Below, in pieces: positions 33,120 through 42,540 of a stretch of 64,000 bases of DNA. Position 1 is the stretch's first letter; every line of letters begins with the position of its first letter. Under the pieces are notes generated by a model, which did no database searches, had not been told where the DNA came from, and saw only the letters and a list, made by a program, of their open reading frames with translations. Source of the DNA: Taeniopygia guttata. Lineage: Eukaryota; Chordata; Aves; Passeriformes; Estrildidae. The DNA lies in NCBI RefSeq assembly GCF_048771995.1, contig NC_133050.1, forward strand, positions 1,500,501-1,564,500. Reading direction: 5' to 3'. A program made the position numbers and the translations under genes.

Positions 33120-33510
33120 GCCTGTCCCATGTTCCCTTGGTTCCATGGGGACCCACAGTGTCACAATGGCTCCTCCGTGACACTCTGGGCTCCACATTGT
33201 CACCCTGGGCCCTTGGTTCCATGGGAGTTTCCCAATGGTTTCCTCTGATTCCATGAGGTCCCCACAGTGTCCCAACTGACCCATGGTCCCATGAGGTTCC
33301 CCAGTGTCACCAGGGTGTCCTTGGACCTGCACTGTCACAACTGACCCATGGCTCCATGAGGTTCCCCAGTGTCACCAGGGTGTCCTTGGACCTGCCTTGT
33401 CACAGCTGACCCATGGCGCCATGAGGTTCCCCAGTGTCACCAGGGTGTCCTTGGACCTGCATTGTCACAACTGACCCATGGCTCCATGAGGTTCCCCAGT
33501 GTCACCATGG
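33120..33510 (-). repeat. gtgacactg minisatellite (inverted) plus 66-bp higher-order repeat
   Basis: To about 33280 the reverse complement of the 17158-17725 family is seen. From 33285 to 33505 a 66-bp unit (cccatggctccatgaggttccccagtgtcaccagggtgtccttggacctgc) repeats about 3.5 times with few differences, so this part expanded recently. Confidence 0.85.
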
Positions 33511-34045
33511 TCGCTGTCAGAGGCTGGATGAGATCGATGTCCCGAGACACCTTGGGCTGAGCTGTCAATCAGTCACACAGCTGGGACAGTGTTAACCCAG
33601 CTCTGAACGCCCGAGCAATCAGAAGTCCCAGCTGGGGGGAGCCCCACGAAGGCCCAGGGGCGTAAAACCAAGGAGCACAAGGTCAGCCCCTGGTATGGAC
33701 TCTGCCTCTCCTGGGGTTTGTGTCTCAGCCACACTGGAACCCTGGGAGCTGGGAGCCACATGTGTGTCTTTCTGTGGAGCTTCTGTCTTCCTGTCTCCCT
33801 CTTTCTTTCCTCTCCTTCTAATGCTCTTTATATGGAACATTTTTGGGTACCTGAACAACTTAAGTGTTTAAGGCTTTCCAGGCTAAATAGGCTAGTGAAT
33901 GAAGTTACTGCTATGACAAGTGCTTTGTGTTGGATTGGTTTTGTATTAAATGCTTTTCCAAAGTTTCTTGTTTTTTGTACTTTGCCAGTAAAATTTTGGG
34001 GGGTCCCGAATGGGCGCTGAGGGGCACTTGGGGATCCCGGAGGGT
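33511..34045. other. No gene recognised
   Basis: Unique-looking sequence, AT-rich near 33830-33990, leading into the CpG-rich promoter block. No repeat family or exon was recognised. Confidence 0.45.
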
Positions 34046-34049
34046 CTGG

Positions 34050-34320
34050 GGGACACTTACGGGACAGATGGGGGCGGTACCGGGGCGGTTCTGTGGAGCG
34101 CGGGGCATGACGGGCGTTGTAGTCCCGGCCCCAATGGGGCTCTATTGGGCTGCGGGGCATGATGGGAGTTGTAGGCAAAAGAAAAGATGGCGCAGGCTCC
34201 AGGTACCGCCCCCAAAGCCATGATCAATCCGTGACGCTGATTGGTTGGAGGCTGCGATGGGCGGGAGTCACGGCCAATGGGAGGCTGTGGAGGGAGGAAC
34301 AGCCCATTCAACCCCTCCAG
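34050..34320 (+). promoter_or_regulatory. CpG-rich promoter with two ZNF143-type sites, YY1-type site and CCAAT boxes
   Basis: Two copies of a GCATGAYGGGMGTTGTAG word (34105-34123 and 34157-34175, 52 bp apart) match the ZNF143/Staf site (reverse of ACTACAAYTCCCAGMATGC). CCAAT boxes lie at 34131 and about 34274, and inverted at 34143 and 34239. AAGATGGCG at 34184-34192 matches the YY1 element found just downstream of many TATA-less start sites, with its ATG usable as a start codon. This combination is typical of housekeeping, often bidirectional, promoters. Binding is inferred from motif match only. Confidence 0.7.
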
Positions 34321-35514
34321 TCCCTCCCAGCACAGCCCAGTTCATCCCCAGTACAGCCCAGTACAGCCCCAGTGCCCCTCCAGTCCCTCCCAGTACAGCC
34401 CAGTTCATCCCCAGTACAGCCCAGTTCAGCCTCAGTGCTCCTCCAGTCCCTCCCAGCACAGCCCAGTTCATCCCCAGTACAGCCCAGTTCAGCCCCAGTG
34501 CCCTTAAAATCCCTCCCAGTACAGCCCAGTTCATCCCCAGTACAGCCCAGTAAAGCCCCAGTGCCCCTCCAATCCATCCCAGTAGAGCCCAGTTCATCCC
34601 CAGTACAGCCCAGTTCAGCCCCAGTGCTCTTAAAATCCCTCCCAGCACAGCCCAGTTCATCCCCAGTACAGCCCAGTACAGCCCCAGTGCCCCTCCAGTC
34701 CCTCCCAGTACAGCCCAGTTCATCCCCAGTACAGCCCAGTACAGCCCCAGTGCCCCTCCAATCCCTCCCAGTACAGCCCAGTCCCTCCCAATACACCTGA
34801 GTTCATTCCCAGGCCCTCCCAGTTCCCCCCAGTGCCATCCATATTCCGCTCCAGTGTCCCCCAGTTATCCCCACAGCGTTCCCGCCCATTGTGGGGCAGC
34901 GGCACAGACGGAATGTCCTGCGGCCCAAATCCCTGCTCCTGCCACACAGTGCCCGGCCTTCTCCCCTCCTCCTCCTCTCCCAGCACGGCACAAATTCCAG
35001 CTCGGAGGAGGCTTCCCCAGAGAGGGCTCCTGCTCCAGCCTGAGTGTCCCTGCAGAGGAACAGGGCATCTTTCAGGCACTTCCACAAGCTCAGGGTTCTT
35101 ACTTCATGGGGAATCTGGGATGAAAATGGCCTTGTTAGGAAGGACAAAAGCGGAGGGAATGGGTTGGAAATTATTAGTAAAAATGTTCCATTGTAAAGTT
35201 CACAAAATCATTCCCTGCTTTTTTCCTTTTCAGATTCTTTCAGCCATCCACTGAGAGGACCAGCTTGTTCTGGTGCTTTTCATGCACTGATTGTACTCTT
35301 GATTTATATCAGTGCTCGAGAGGTGGAAGCTTCTAAACTGAACACAGAAACAAACTCCCTCTGTCAGCCCATTTTCATCTTCTACATCATTTTCAAGATG
35401 TCCATGGGGATGTTGGAACGATTATCACACTGCTCTCCATTTCTGGCTGCAGGCTCAGGAGATTCTTTCTCTGCATTCCCTGACAATTCCTGGCAGCCTG
35501 TCATGGTTTCTTAG
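34187..35514 (+). CDS. Putative two-exon gene, unrecognised 98-residue product
   Basis: Exon 1 is 34187-34202: the ATG inside the YY1-type site, then GCGCAGGCTCCA and a donor CAG|GTACCG. Exon 2 is 35234-35514, after a strong acceptor (ttttttccttttcag). Exon 1 leaves phase 1 and exon 2 continues in that phase for 93 codons to TAG at 35512. The product would be MAQAP + [10 protein letters not shown]..., with hydrophobic stretches [11 protein letters not shown] and IFIFYIIF. The family is not recognised. The intron holds the 63-bp minisatellite. The model is inferred from splice signals and frame only; no homology supports it, and exon 2 could instead belong to a non-coding transcript. Confidence 0.35.
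34300..34795. repeat. 63-bp minisatellite, about 8 copies
   Basis: The unit is cctccagtccctcccagtacagcccagttcatccccagtacagcccagttcagccccagtgc with few changes. Because 63 is a multiple of three, long ORFs of 21-residue repeats run on both strands. The array starts at the edge of the promoter block, within the putative first intron. Confidence 0.93.
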
Positions 35515-35605
35515 GCTAGAGCAATAATAGTGAAAATCTCACCAATGGCACAACTGCCCAGCCCACAAGGAAAAGAAAGAACAAGCTATAAAGTTCTTCA
35601 AATAT

Positions 35606-35885
35606 TTGTCCCACTTTTCTGCAAGAGTCGAGCTGCACACATGGTGTGGGAAGCCAAGAGAAGCTGCAGCTGGTGGCACATCTTGTGACAGAAACTGCTC
35701 AAAGCTTCCTCATTCTCCAGCAAAGGTTCTTGGAAAGAGCAAACAGGATTGTGGAGAAGATTCTGGGAAAACTGAAAGAGTTTTTAAGAAATGAAATGAA
35801 AATGGAAAGAATAATCCAAGTTGTTTTTCTCTGTTTATTTTTATGCTCCCCTTTTCCATCTTACACTACTTCCCCATCCCATTAA
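35606..35885 (+). CDS. Exon-like ORF, helical, unrecognised
   Basis: One plus frame reads QEKLQLVAHLVTETAQSF, LQQRFLERANRIVEKIL and LKEFLRNEMKMERIIQV, a strongly amphipathic helical pattern that ends in a stop at about 35883. An acceptor-like cttttctgcaag precedes it. It could be a further exon of the putative gene starting at 34187 or a relic of a helical protein. No family is recognised. Confidence 0.25.
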
Positions 35886-35976
35886 TTGCAAATGGATCTC
35901 ACTTCTAAGATCCACAATTTGGCAAGTTTTAGACACTCTAAAATAGCATGAGCTACACACATTTTACCTTCTCCTG

Positions 35977-36032
35977 TTTTTTTTTTTTTTGGTTGTTTTT
36001 GTTTTTTTTTTTTTTTTTGGGTTTTTTTTGGA
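35977..36032. repeat. T-rich homopolymer tract
   Basis: Runs of 14-18 T are separated by short ggttg and ggg words. This could be the reversed poly-A tail of a retroposed sequence, but no body is recognisable beside it. Confidence 0.8.
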
Positions 36033-36105
36033 AATCAATGATGGATAGGTACGTGCAGTTCTTGGGTCAGGTACAAATTCAGCATTCAGGGAATGAGCTG
36101 CGATA

Positions 36106-36477
36106 GTGTTTAACCCTCAGCAGGGACAGTGCACAGCAGCGGCCGAGGGGATTCCTGTGCCCCTGGGCAGGAGTCCAGACTCTGGATCTGGGCTGAACAC
36201 GGCAAAGTTCCCGTGTTTGGACAGAGGAAGGGGCTGTCCCCGGGGCGCGCGGGGCTCGGCCGTGGGGCGAGCGGGGAACGGACACGCGGACAAACGGCCT
36301 CGGTGCTTCAGTTGCAGAGGCAGCAGCGGCGGCGGCGGCAGCAGCGGCGGCAGCAGCGGCAGCAAAAGCAGTTTTTCTCTTCTTTCTCTTTCTCTTCTTT
36401 CTCTCCGGCTGTGGGACACCTTCCTCTCGGTGTCCCTCACCCGCTGTCCCTCCCCTCTCCCCGCCTCCTTCTCCCCC
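36106..36477 (+). promoter_or_regulatory. CpG island / 5' region of the PIM-like kinase gene
   Basis: CpG-dense sequence with a (GGC/AGC)n stretch at about 36321-36370 and GC-box-like words precedes the ATG at 36478. No TATA box was seen. The GC richness continues to about 37150. Confidence 0.6.
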
Positions 36478-38996
36478 ATGCCGGGCCGGGCCATGCCCCC
36501 GGCCCGCCCCCGGCCCCGGGCGGGGCTGCCTCGTCCCCGCCCCCGCCCGCCCTGCCGCGGTCTCGCCTCCGCCCGGCTCTGGGCGTGCTGGCAGTGGCGC
36601 TGCTGGGCGGGCATCAGTGCCCGGGGCTGGGCCCTTTGGCTCCGCCTGGCCCGAGCCCGGCCCCGGCCCCGGCCCCGGCCCCGGCTCCTCCCGGGCCCCG
36701 CGGAGGACACACGCGGCACGGCCGCGCCCGCCGCCTCCGCCGCGGCTTCCCCGGCCCGAGCTCCGCCGCTCAGCAGCGCAGCCGCCGGCCCCGAGCCTCC
36801 CGTGTCCTGTTCCCGAGACAGAAGGCCTGGGGATGGCCGGCCCGGGGCGGTTGAGGGGCGCTCGGGGGCCGCTCCTGGTCCCGGGCCGAGCGCTGACAGC
36901 CGCGTCCCGCCCGCAGGGAAGGCGCAGGAGGCGCTGCAGCAGCGCTACCGAGTGGGTTCGCTGCTGGGGCGCGGCGGCTTCAGCAGCGTCTTCGCAGCCA
37001 CGCGGCTCTCGGACGGTGCCCCGGTGAGCGGCGGGGCCGGCGGCGGGCGCAGGAGGAGGAGGAGGAGGAGGTGGCGGAGGAGGAGGAGGAGAAGGGAGGA
37101 GGAGAAGGAAGCAGGAGGATGGGGCTCGGCAGGGTGGGCGGCGAGCTCAGCCCGGTGCTGCCTTTGGTTTGCAGGTGGCCATCAAAAGGGTGCCACGGAA
37201 CCGCGTCCGGCACTGGGACGAGCTGGTGAGTGAGCGGGGCCAGCGGGAACAGCCGGGCCGTGCCGGGCGGGGATGAGGCGAGGCCCGGCATGGGGGAAGC
37301 CACCAGGACCCCTCGATGGGGAGCGGGCATGGGGCCAGCGCAGGGCGCAGAGCATCCCGGGCTGGCTGAGGGGTTCCCCAGCCCTGGCAGGACATCAGTC
37401 CCACTGGTGGCACCGTGGTCCTCCCGCAGCCCGACGGCACCAGCGCACCTCTGGAGATCGTGCTGCTGGACAAGGTGTCCACTGGCTTCCCTGGTGTGGT
37501 CCAGCTGCTGGAGTGGCTTGAGCTCCCCAACAACATCGTGATGGTGCTGGAGCGGCCGGAGCGGTCTCAGGACCTCCTGCATTTCATTCGGGCATGGAGG
37601 TTCCTGTCTGAAGAGGTGGCACGGCAGCTGTTCCGCCAGGTGCTGGAGGCCGTGCGGCACTGCACCAGCCTCGGGGTCCTGCACCGCGACATCAAACCAG
37701 AGAACATCCTGGTTGACCTGGCCACTGGCCAGGCAAAATTGATCGACTTTGGCTGCGGCACCTACCTGCAAGACACAGCCTACACTCACTTTGCAGGTGA
37801 GCCTGGGCAGGGGTGTGCTCCCGGTCCCGCCATCTCATGGCCCAACATCTCACAGGCCAAGCTGGGTGTGGCAGCGAGGATTCTCCCTTTTGCTGCCAGT
37901 CAGGGTACTGAGCCTTCTCCTGAGTTGCTTTTGAGCGGGGCTGGGTGGGGAGGCATCTTCCAGATCCACTGGCAGCCTTTGCCCACCACTCTGCCTGGGG
38001 CTGGGGTTGGAGGCAGCAGCAGCCAGCCCGACAAAAGCACCCGTGGGTGGGGGTAGCATAGGAGGGAGCCAGAACCAGTGCACCAGCCAGTTTGGTGTGC
38101 AGGTGAGAGGAAGGGCTTGGGCTGCTCCACTCACCTTGTTTGCCTTGGCTTCATAATATTTTTAGGGCACTGCAGGCAGGGAGGATAAGGAGATGATTTT
38201 TCCCCCAGCCCTGAGTGGGTTTTTGCTTTGCATGTCACGGTCAGGCCTTGCCGGGGCTTCTGCTGCCCTCTTCCAACACCAGTGGCTTCTTGTCCAGCCC
38301 TGAGTTTGTACACATGTCCCAGGTGCTGGCGAGAGTGCAGCAGTCGCCCCGTGTGCCACTGGGGCAGCCCCTGCACGCCCAGGGATGCTGGGGCCAGGCT
38401 CTGGAAGCAGCAGCAGCAGCATCCCCCTGATGAACTCCATCTGTATTCCATAGGAACACTGTCATACAGCCCCCCAGAATGGACCCACTTGGGCTGGTAC
38501 CATGGCGAGGCAGCAACGATCTGGTCCCTGGGCATCCTGCTGCACCAGATGGTCTGCGGGCAGCACCCTTTCAGGAGGGGCCGGAAGATCAGCTGGGACC
38601 ATCAGCTCTCGCTGCCACAGCGGCTCTCTCCAGGTGGATCCTCATCTCTGGCCACGGGGGAATACCAGTGCTGGGAGACAGCAGCAGCTTGTGAGCATCT
38701 CGCTCTGGCAGCCGCTGAGGAGGTGGCACATGTCCTGCTCTCCTGCTCTCCTCCACAACAGGGAATTGATGGGAAAGTTTAGGCACAGCTCTGAGCACAA
38801 AAGCAGCATGGCCTGGGCATGGGAAGAGTGGGGCAAAGCAGACAGGAGCCTTCTCTAGCTGACCGGTGGTTTCTGGTTTCTCTGCCCAGAGTGCCAAGAT
38901 CTTATCAGGTGGTGTTTATCCATGCACTTCTTGGACAGACCTTCATTAGAAGACCTGTTCTATGATCCTTGGATACAGGATATTCACCTGCCATAG
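36478..38996 (+). CDS. PIM-like serine/threonine protein kinase, six exons, intact
   Basis: This is a constitutively active type of cytoplasmic/nuclear Ser/Thr kinase related to PIM1-3, a family strongly amplified in songbirds. Exons: 1 from ATG 36478 (donor not resolved); 2, 36917-37023; 3, 37175-37225; 4, 37430-37796; 5, 38454-38633; 6, 38890-38996 (TAG). Phases from exon 2 onward agree. Visible kinase marks: glycine loop [13 protein letters not shown] lysine, hinge ERPERSQ (PIM-specific proline), catalytic [32 protein letters not shown] and the C-terminal [12 protein letters not shown]. The N-terminus is Ala/Pro/Arg-rich, as in other songbird PIM-like models. An alternative start is ATG 36493. 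The spurious read-through ORF across introns 1-2 should be ignored. No lesion is seen. Confidence 0.88.
37047..37112. repeat. (AGG)n-rich purine tract in PIM-like intron 2
   Basis: Imperfect aggagg repetition without reading-frame relevance, since it lies between exons 2 and 3. Confidence 0.85.
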
Positions 38997-39261
38997 AAAA
39001 AGGGAGAGAGCCACATGCACACTTTGCTCCAGGGCCCTGGTAAGTTACAGGTCCACACATGCCCTGGCAATCAGAAGCAAGGAAACCCAGACTTTTTTCC
39101 CTGCCTGTATCAATGCACTGGGATTGTTGGGTGGGAACACTCAGCCTTGTGCTGGAGCTGAGCTGCTCTGCCCAGCACTGGTGGCTGCCATCCGAGCTGG
39201 TTTTGCTTGTCCTGCTTCCCTGACAGCTGGGGCCCTGGGCAGAACCCTGACAGCCTGGTCT

Positions 39262-39470
39262 GACCCCCAGGGAAAGAGAAGGAGTCCTTGGAGAAGCTGT
39301 ACCAGGTGGGGCTGCTGCTGCTGCTGGAGACAGCGACGAAAACATCAAGGATGACACCTCTTCCTCAACCTGGCCACTGGCAGCTGAAGATGATGGACTT
39401 GTGGCACCGTCTTCAAAGCCAGGCTCCACAGCGAATTCACAGATGAGTCCACAGCTGGGGAAATGCTCCC
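39262..39470 (+). pseudogene. Relic of a second PIM kinase
   Basis: After an acceptor-like ctgacccccag, the reading GKEKESLEKLYQVG corresponds to the start of the PIM kinase domain. It then jumps to a piece with LFLNLATGQ and LKMMDLW, the region after the catalytic loop. A missing C in the GGCCAG word and a deletion of most of the N-lobe break it. KEKE...YQVG is closer to vertebrate PIM1 than to the neighbouring intact gene ([14 protein letters not shown]), so it may descend from a different PIM copy. Flanks at 39760-39900 and 40240-40420 repeat intron sequence of the intact gene (38104-38240 and 38725-38885), which supports an old tandem duplication. Confidence 0.65.
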
Positions 39471-40414
39471 AGATTTGGGCATTGCTCAGACTGGCTGGGA
39501 ACAAAAGTTTCTCCCTTTGCTGGGGCAGATGCAACTTCAGTCGCTGCCCAGCTGCTTTTTGTCAGGGCTGGGGGCGTGGGCTGGGGTGGATACAAGATGG
39601 GAGTTGGCTCCTGGCCCTGCCAACAGCCCCCAGCACCCAGCATGGCCTGGGCTGGGGCTGGGGCTGGGGCTGGGGCAGCCAGCCCGGCACAGAGAAACCC
39701 CCATGGCAGGAGCAGAGGTGGGACCCCAGAACCTGTGCAGGGGCTGCTTTGCTTTGCAGGCAAGGAAGGGCTTGGGCTGCTCCACTGCCCTTGTTTGCTT
39801 TGGGATCACCGTTATTTTGGGGGGCAGTGCAGGAGGGAAGAGAGAAAGTGTGGCCTTCTCTCCCCCATGGGTGGGATTTTCCCTAGCATGTAGGGGTTGG
39901 GCCTTCCTCAGACCTCTGACAGAGATAAGAGTTTTTTCTTGTTTCCCCTTGTCTCTAATCTCTTTTCAACAGTTTGTTGTTTGTTTTTCTAGAGGAAGCG
40001 TTCTATGTAAGGTCCAGTCGGGATTGGGAAGTGCCTGGGAGCAGCTGCAGCGTGGATGGGCCGTGCCCTTGGAGAAGGCTGAGGACATCGTTTGGGACCA
40101 GCTTTTCTCCCAGCGGAGGATGGCGTGAGGTGAGTCCCCGTCTGCTTGGCATGGTGGGATCAGAGCTTTTGGGAGACGGCAACAAGCACAAGGAGGCTCC
40201 TGCTCTGGGCAGCTGCTGAGGGCTGGATGTGCTGTGGCTGGCTGCAGGCTGGGAATGTCCTGCCCTCCTGCTCTGCTCCCAAAGGCAGCAGTGATGGGCA
40301 GCTCTGGGCACAGCTCTGGGCACAGCCAGCATGGCCTGGGCTCTGTGGGCAGCTGGGACAAGGGGACAGCAGCCTTCAGCTGACGGGCGCTTTCTGGTTT
40401 CTCTCCTTGCAGCC
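39471..40414 (+). other. Duplicated PIM-like intron sequence
   Basis: Blocks here repeat introns of the intact kinase: gggcttgggctgctccact near 39768 matches 38112, and tttctggtttctct near 40390 matches 38868. No kinase exon survives between them. Confidence 0.55.
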
Positions 40415-40572
40415 GGGCTCTGCGGGTGCTGAGGCTGCTCTGGGCTCTGCCAGGGCTCTGCTGGGCTCTGCCCCGGGCACAGCTGGGCTGGCTCTGCCCT
40501 CACATTGCTCTGACAGCAATGCATCAGACGAGCCCGTTGGAGCACAGTGCCTGAGCTTTCTGCTTTGGCAGG
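40415..40572 (+). other. Exon-like segment with both splice signals, unrecognised
   Basis: Between ctccttgcag and CAG|gtgagtg one frame is open for about 52 codons, rich in Ala, Gly, Leu and Ser (GSAGAEAALGSARALLGSAP) and ending in CLSFLLWQ. It occupies the position that exon 6 has in the intact kinase but shows no kinase similarity. It may be a decayed exon or chance. Confidence 0.3.
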
Positions 40573-41289
40573 TGAGTGAGACTCCCCTGCAGGCCAGGAG
40601 ATTGCAGCTGGGGACACACATCCAATTGGCAAGGACCCAAACTCTCCATAGTCCCAGCTGAACCCCTGGATCTCCGCAGGAACGCCTGGATCTCCACTAT
40701 TCATTCTTCATTTCTTTTTGGCTGGAATTGTGCAGTTGCACTTTCTTCCTCCTCTAGAAGTGCCACGAGTGGGCCAAAGCTGGCAAGTGAGCCGTGTTCC
40801 TGAGGCAGTGCAGTCTGGAGCTGATGGATGGAGAATTGCCCCTCCCACTTCCAAATCAGAGCAAAAAGCCGTAAGTGGGATTTTTCATCCGTAAGAAACC
40901 CCTGACAATTTCAGAGGGAATGTGCAGCTCATTCCCAGAGTGAGAAGGAAGGTCATCTTCTAAAGGATTTGGGGTTTGACAGAGTTGAGATTCCCAGTCC
41001 TGCCTGGAGCTGGAAGGGCCCCAATCAATTTCCTATTGCTTCAACCACAATTTAAAATAACAATGTTGGAAACAAACCCCCAAAACTGTAAAAAAGGCTG
41101 TTGAGGTCAGTAAGATGGATCCATGCCATCAGCACATTTACAATGTAAATAAGTGAGTTCTCTTTTTAAAAAGATCATTTACCTCTTAATGCAAAGTTAC
41201 AGAAGTTGTTTCACTAACACTTGGATTTTATTTGTATCTTTTACAATTAATCTAATTGTATATTTTTTTTCCTTTTTTTTTCTTTAAGC
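40573..41289. other. No gene recognised
   Basis: AT-rich toward 41280. Nothing identifiable was found. Confidence 0.45.
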
Positions 41290-42540
41290 AGAGGTCCTGG
41301 CCCTCTTCCAGCCAAAAGCGAAAGGGCCCCACCAAGCCTTGTTACCCACAGACAACATGGTAAAGCTGAACACTAAAGGACCTTGGGGGCATTATTCTGG
41401 AATTAAAAAGTTGCCAGCTCCATGGACAACAGAATTATTGTTCCTAACCTGAATGACATTGAGCAAAAAGAATGAAGAACGGTGTCACTAAAGTACTACT
41501 GATGTTTGCCAAAACACCTCCAGAGTTTCACCAAGGGATCAGTCATCAAAATGTTTTGGAAATTTAAAGACCAAGGTAGCCAAAGCACACAGTGTCACTA
41601 ATTGCTGGGTGTGTTCTCAGCTGAAGTTGGGAGGAATGGGGTTCCCTTGGAGGGCCCACCCTGTGGGGTGGCCAGAACTCTGTCAATGGGCTCTGCCTCA
41701 TAACGGAGTCAATGAAGGGACAGTTAGAGAAACCTGTGCTGTGGGACACGGGAATACAACGATCAGTGTGACAGGATTCACTCAGATTTCCGCTCAGGAG
41801 AAACCAAACCCTGTTACAGTTATAGAGGCTACAGTGTCAGAAGATTCCTGTGCTTTACCATCACTCCCAATGTCAGTAGAACTTGGTGTGCTGCAGCTGG
41901 TCAGTGTCAGTGTCACACCACTCCCAGCTGCAGGGCCCCCATTTAGGGTCCTTCAGCAACGACCACACGGAAGACTTAGGGCCCAGAGAACATTTTCCAC
42001 CCAAAGAGTGCCTTGGGTTTCAGAAAGCAAAGGATTCTGGTTCACCCTGTGCCCCATGTGCGCTGCCCCATCCCGTGGAGTTGACATGAATGAGCTGAAT
42101 GGATTATTAGAAGAGGTAGTAAATGATACTCTTAAAATGTCCAATAGTGCATTGGATTATTAGAAGAGGTAGTAAATGATACTGTTGAAATGCCCATTAG
42201 CACAATCTATGAGCTCAAACAAACACAAATGGGGACTCCAGAGAACCGCATGGCCTTGGATTATCTGCTTGCTGGCCAAGGAGGAACCTGGGCTATCAGG
42301 GCACGGGGATGTTGCACTGCTAGCAGTGATGGGTTTGAAGGCCAACAGTCAGGAATCACCTTGACAGAAAGAGCAGTAGAAGAGTGGCAGAAAGAAGAAA
42401 ATTCTTCTTGGTGGGATTGGCTTCGTGGCTGCCAAATTAGAGGCTGCTGTGAAATGCATTGGTGGCAGGGCCTGTCATCATTGCAGTGTGTGCACTTGGT
42501 GAGTTGCTGTGAAACTTTGTGCTGGAAAGTGGAGTAATGG
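41290..42540 (+). pseudogene. Decayed gamma-type ERV envelope remnant
   Basis: Envelope glycoprotein genes have a surface subunit and a membrane-fusion subunit. In the plus strand, pieces in shifting frames from about 41290 to 42060 resemble a degraded surface region (scattered N-x-S/T sites, no intact ORF). At about 42190-42470 the pattern of the fusion subunit is recognisable: a leucine-rich helical start, then a RMALDYLLA segment, a CC-type cysteine cluster and a WWDWL tryptophan block. Stops and frame changes interrupt it throughout. A 52-bp tandem duplication lies inside. No intact signal peptide, cleavage site or membrane anchor remains. Confidence 0.6.
42098..42201 (+). repeat. 52-bp tandem duplication inside the env remnant
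   Basis: The words tggattattagaagaggtagtaaatgatact occur at 42099 and again at 42151, with two or three differences afterwards. The duplication adds a stop and shifts the frame. Confidence 0.9.

Noticed and set aside
34159..34800. ORFs of 150-213 codons on both strands with 21-residue repeats
   Set aside because: The 63-bp period keeps several frames open on both strands at once. There is no start context, splice signal or family match.
36106..37233. A single 375-codon ORF covering the start of the kinase gene
   Set aside because: It reads through clear GT-AG introns and ends in an arginine run from the (AGG)n tract. Only the spliced model preserves the kinase domain.
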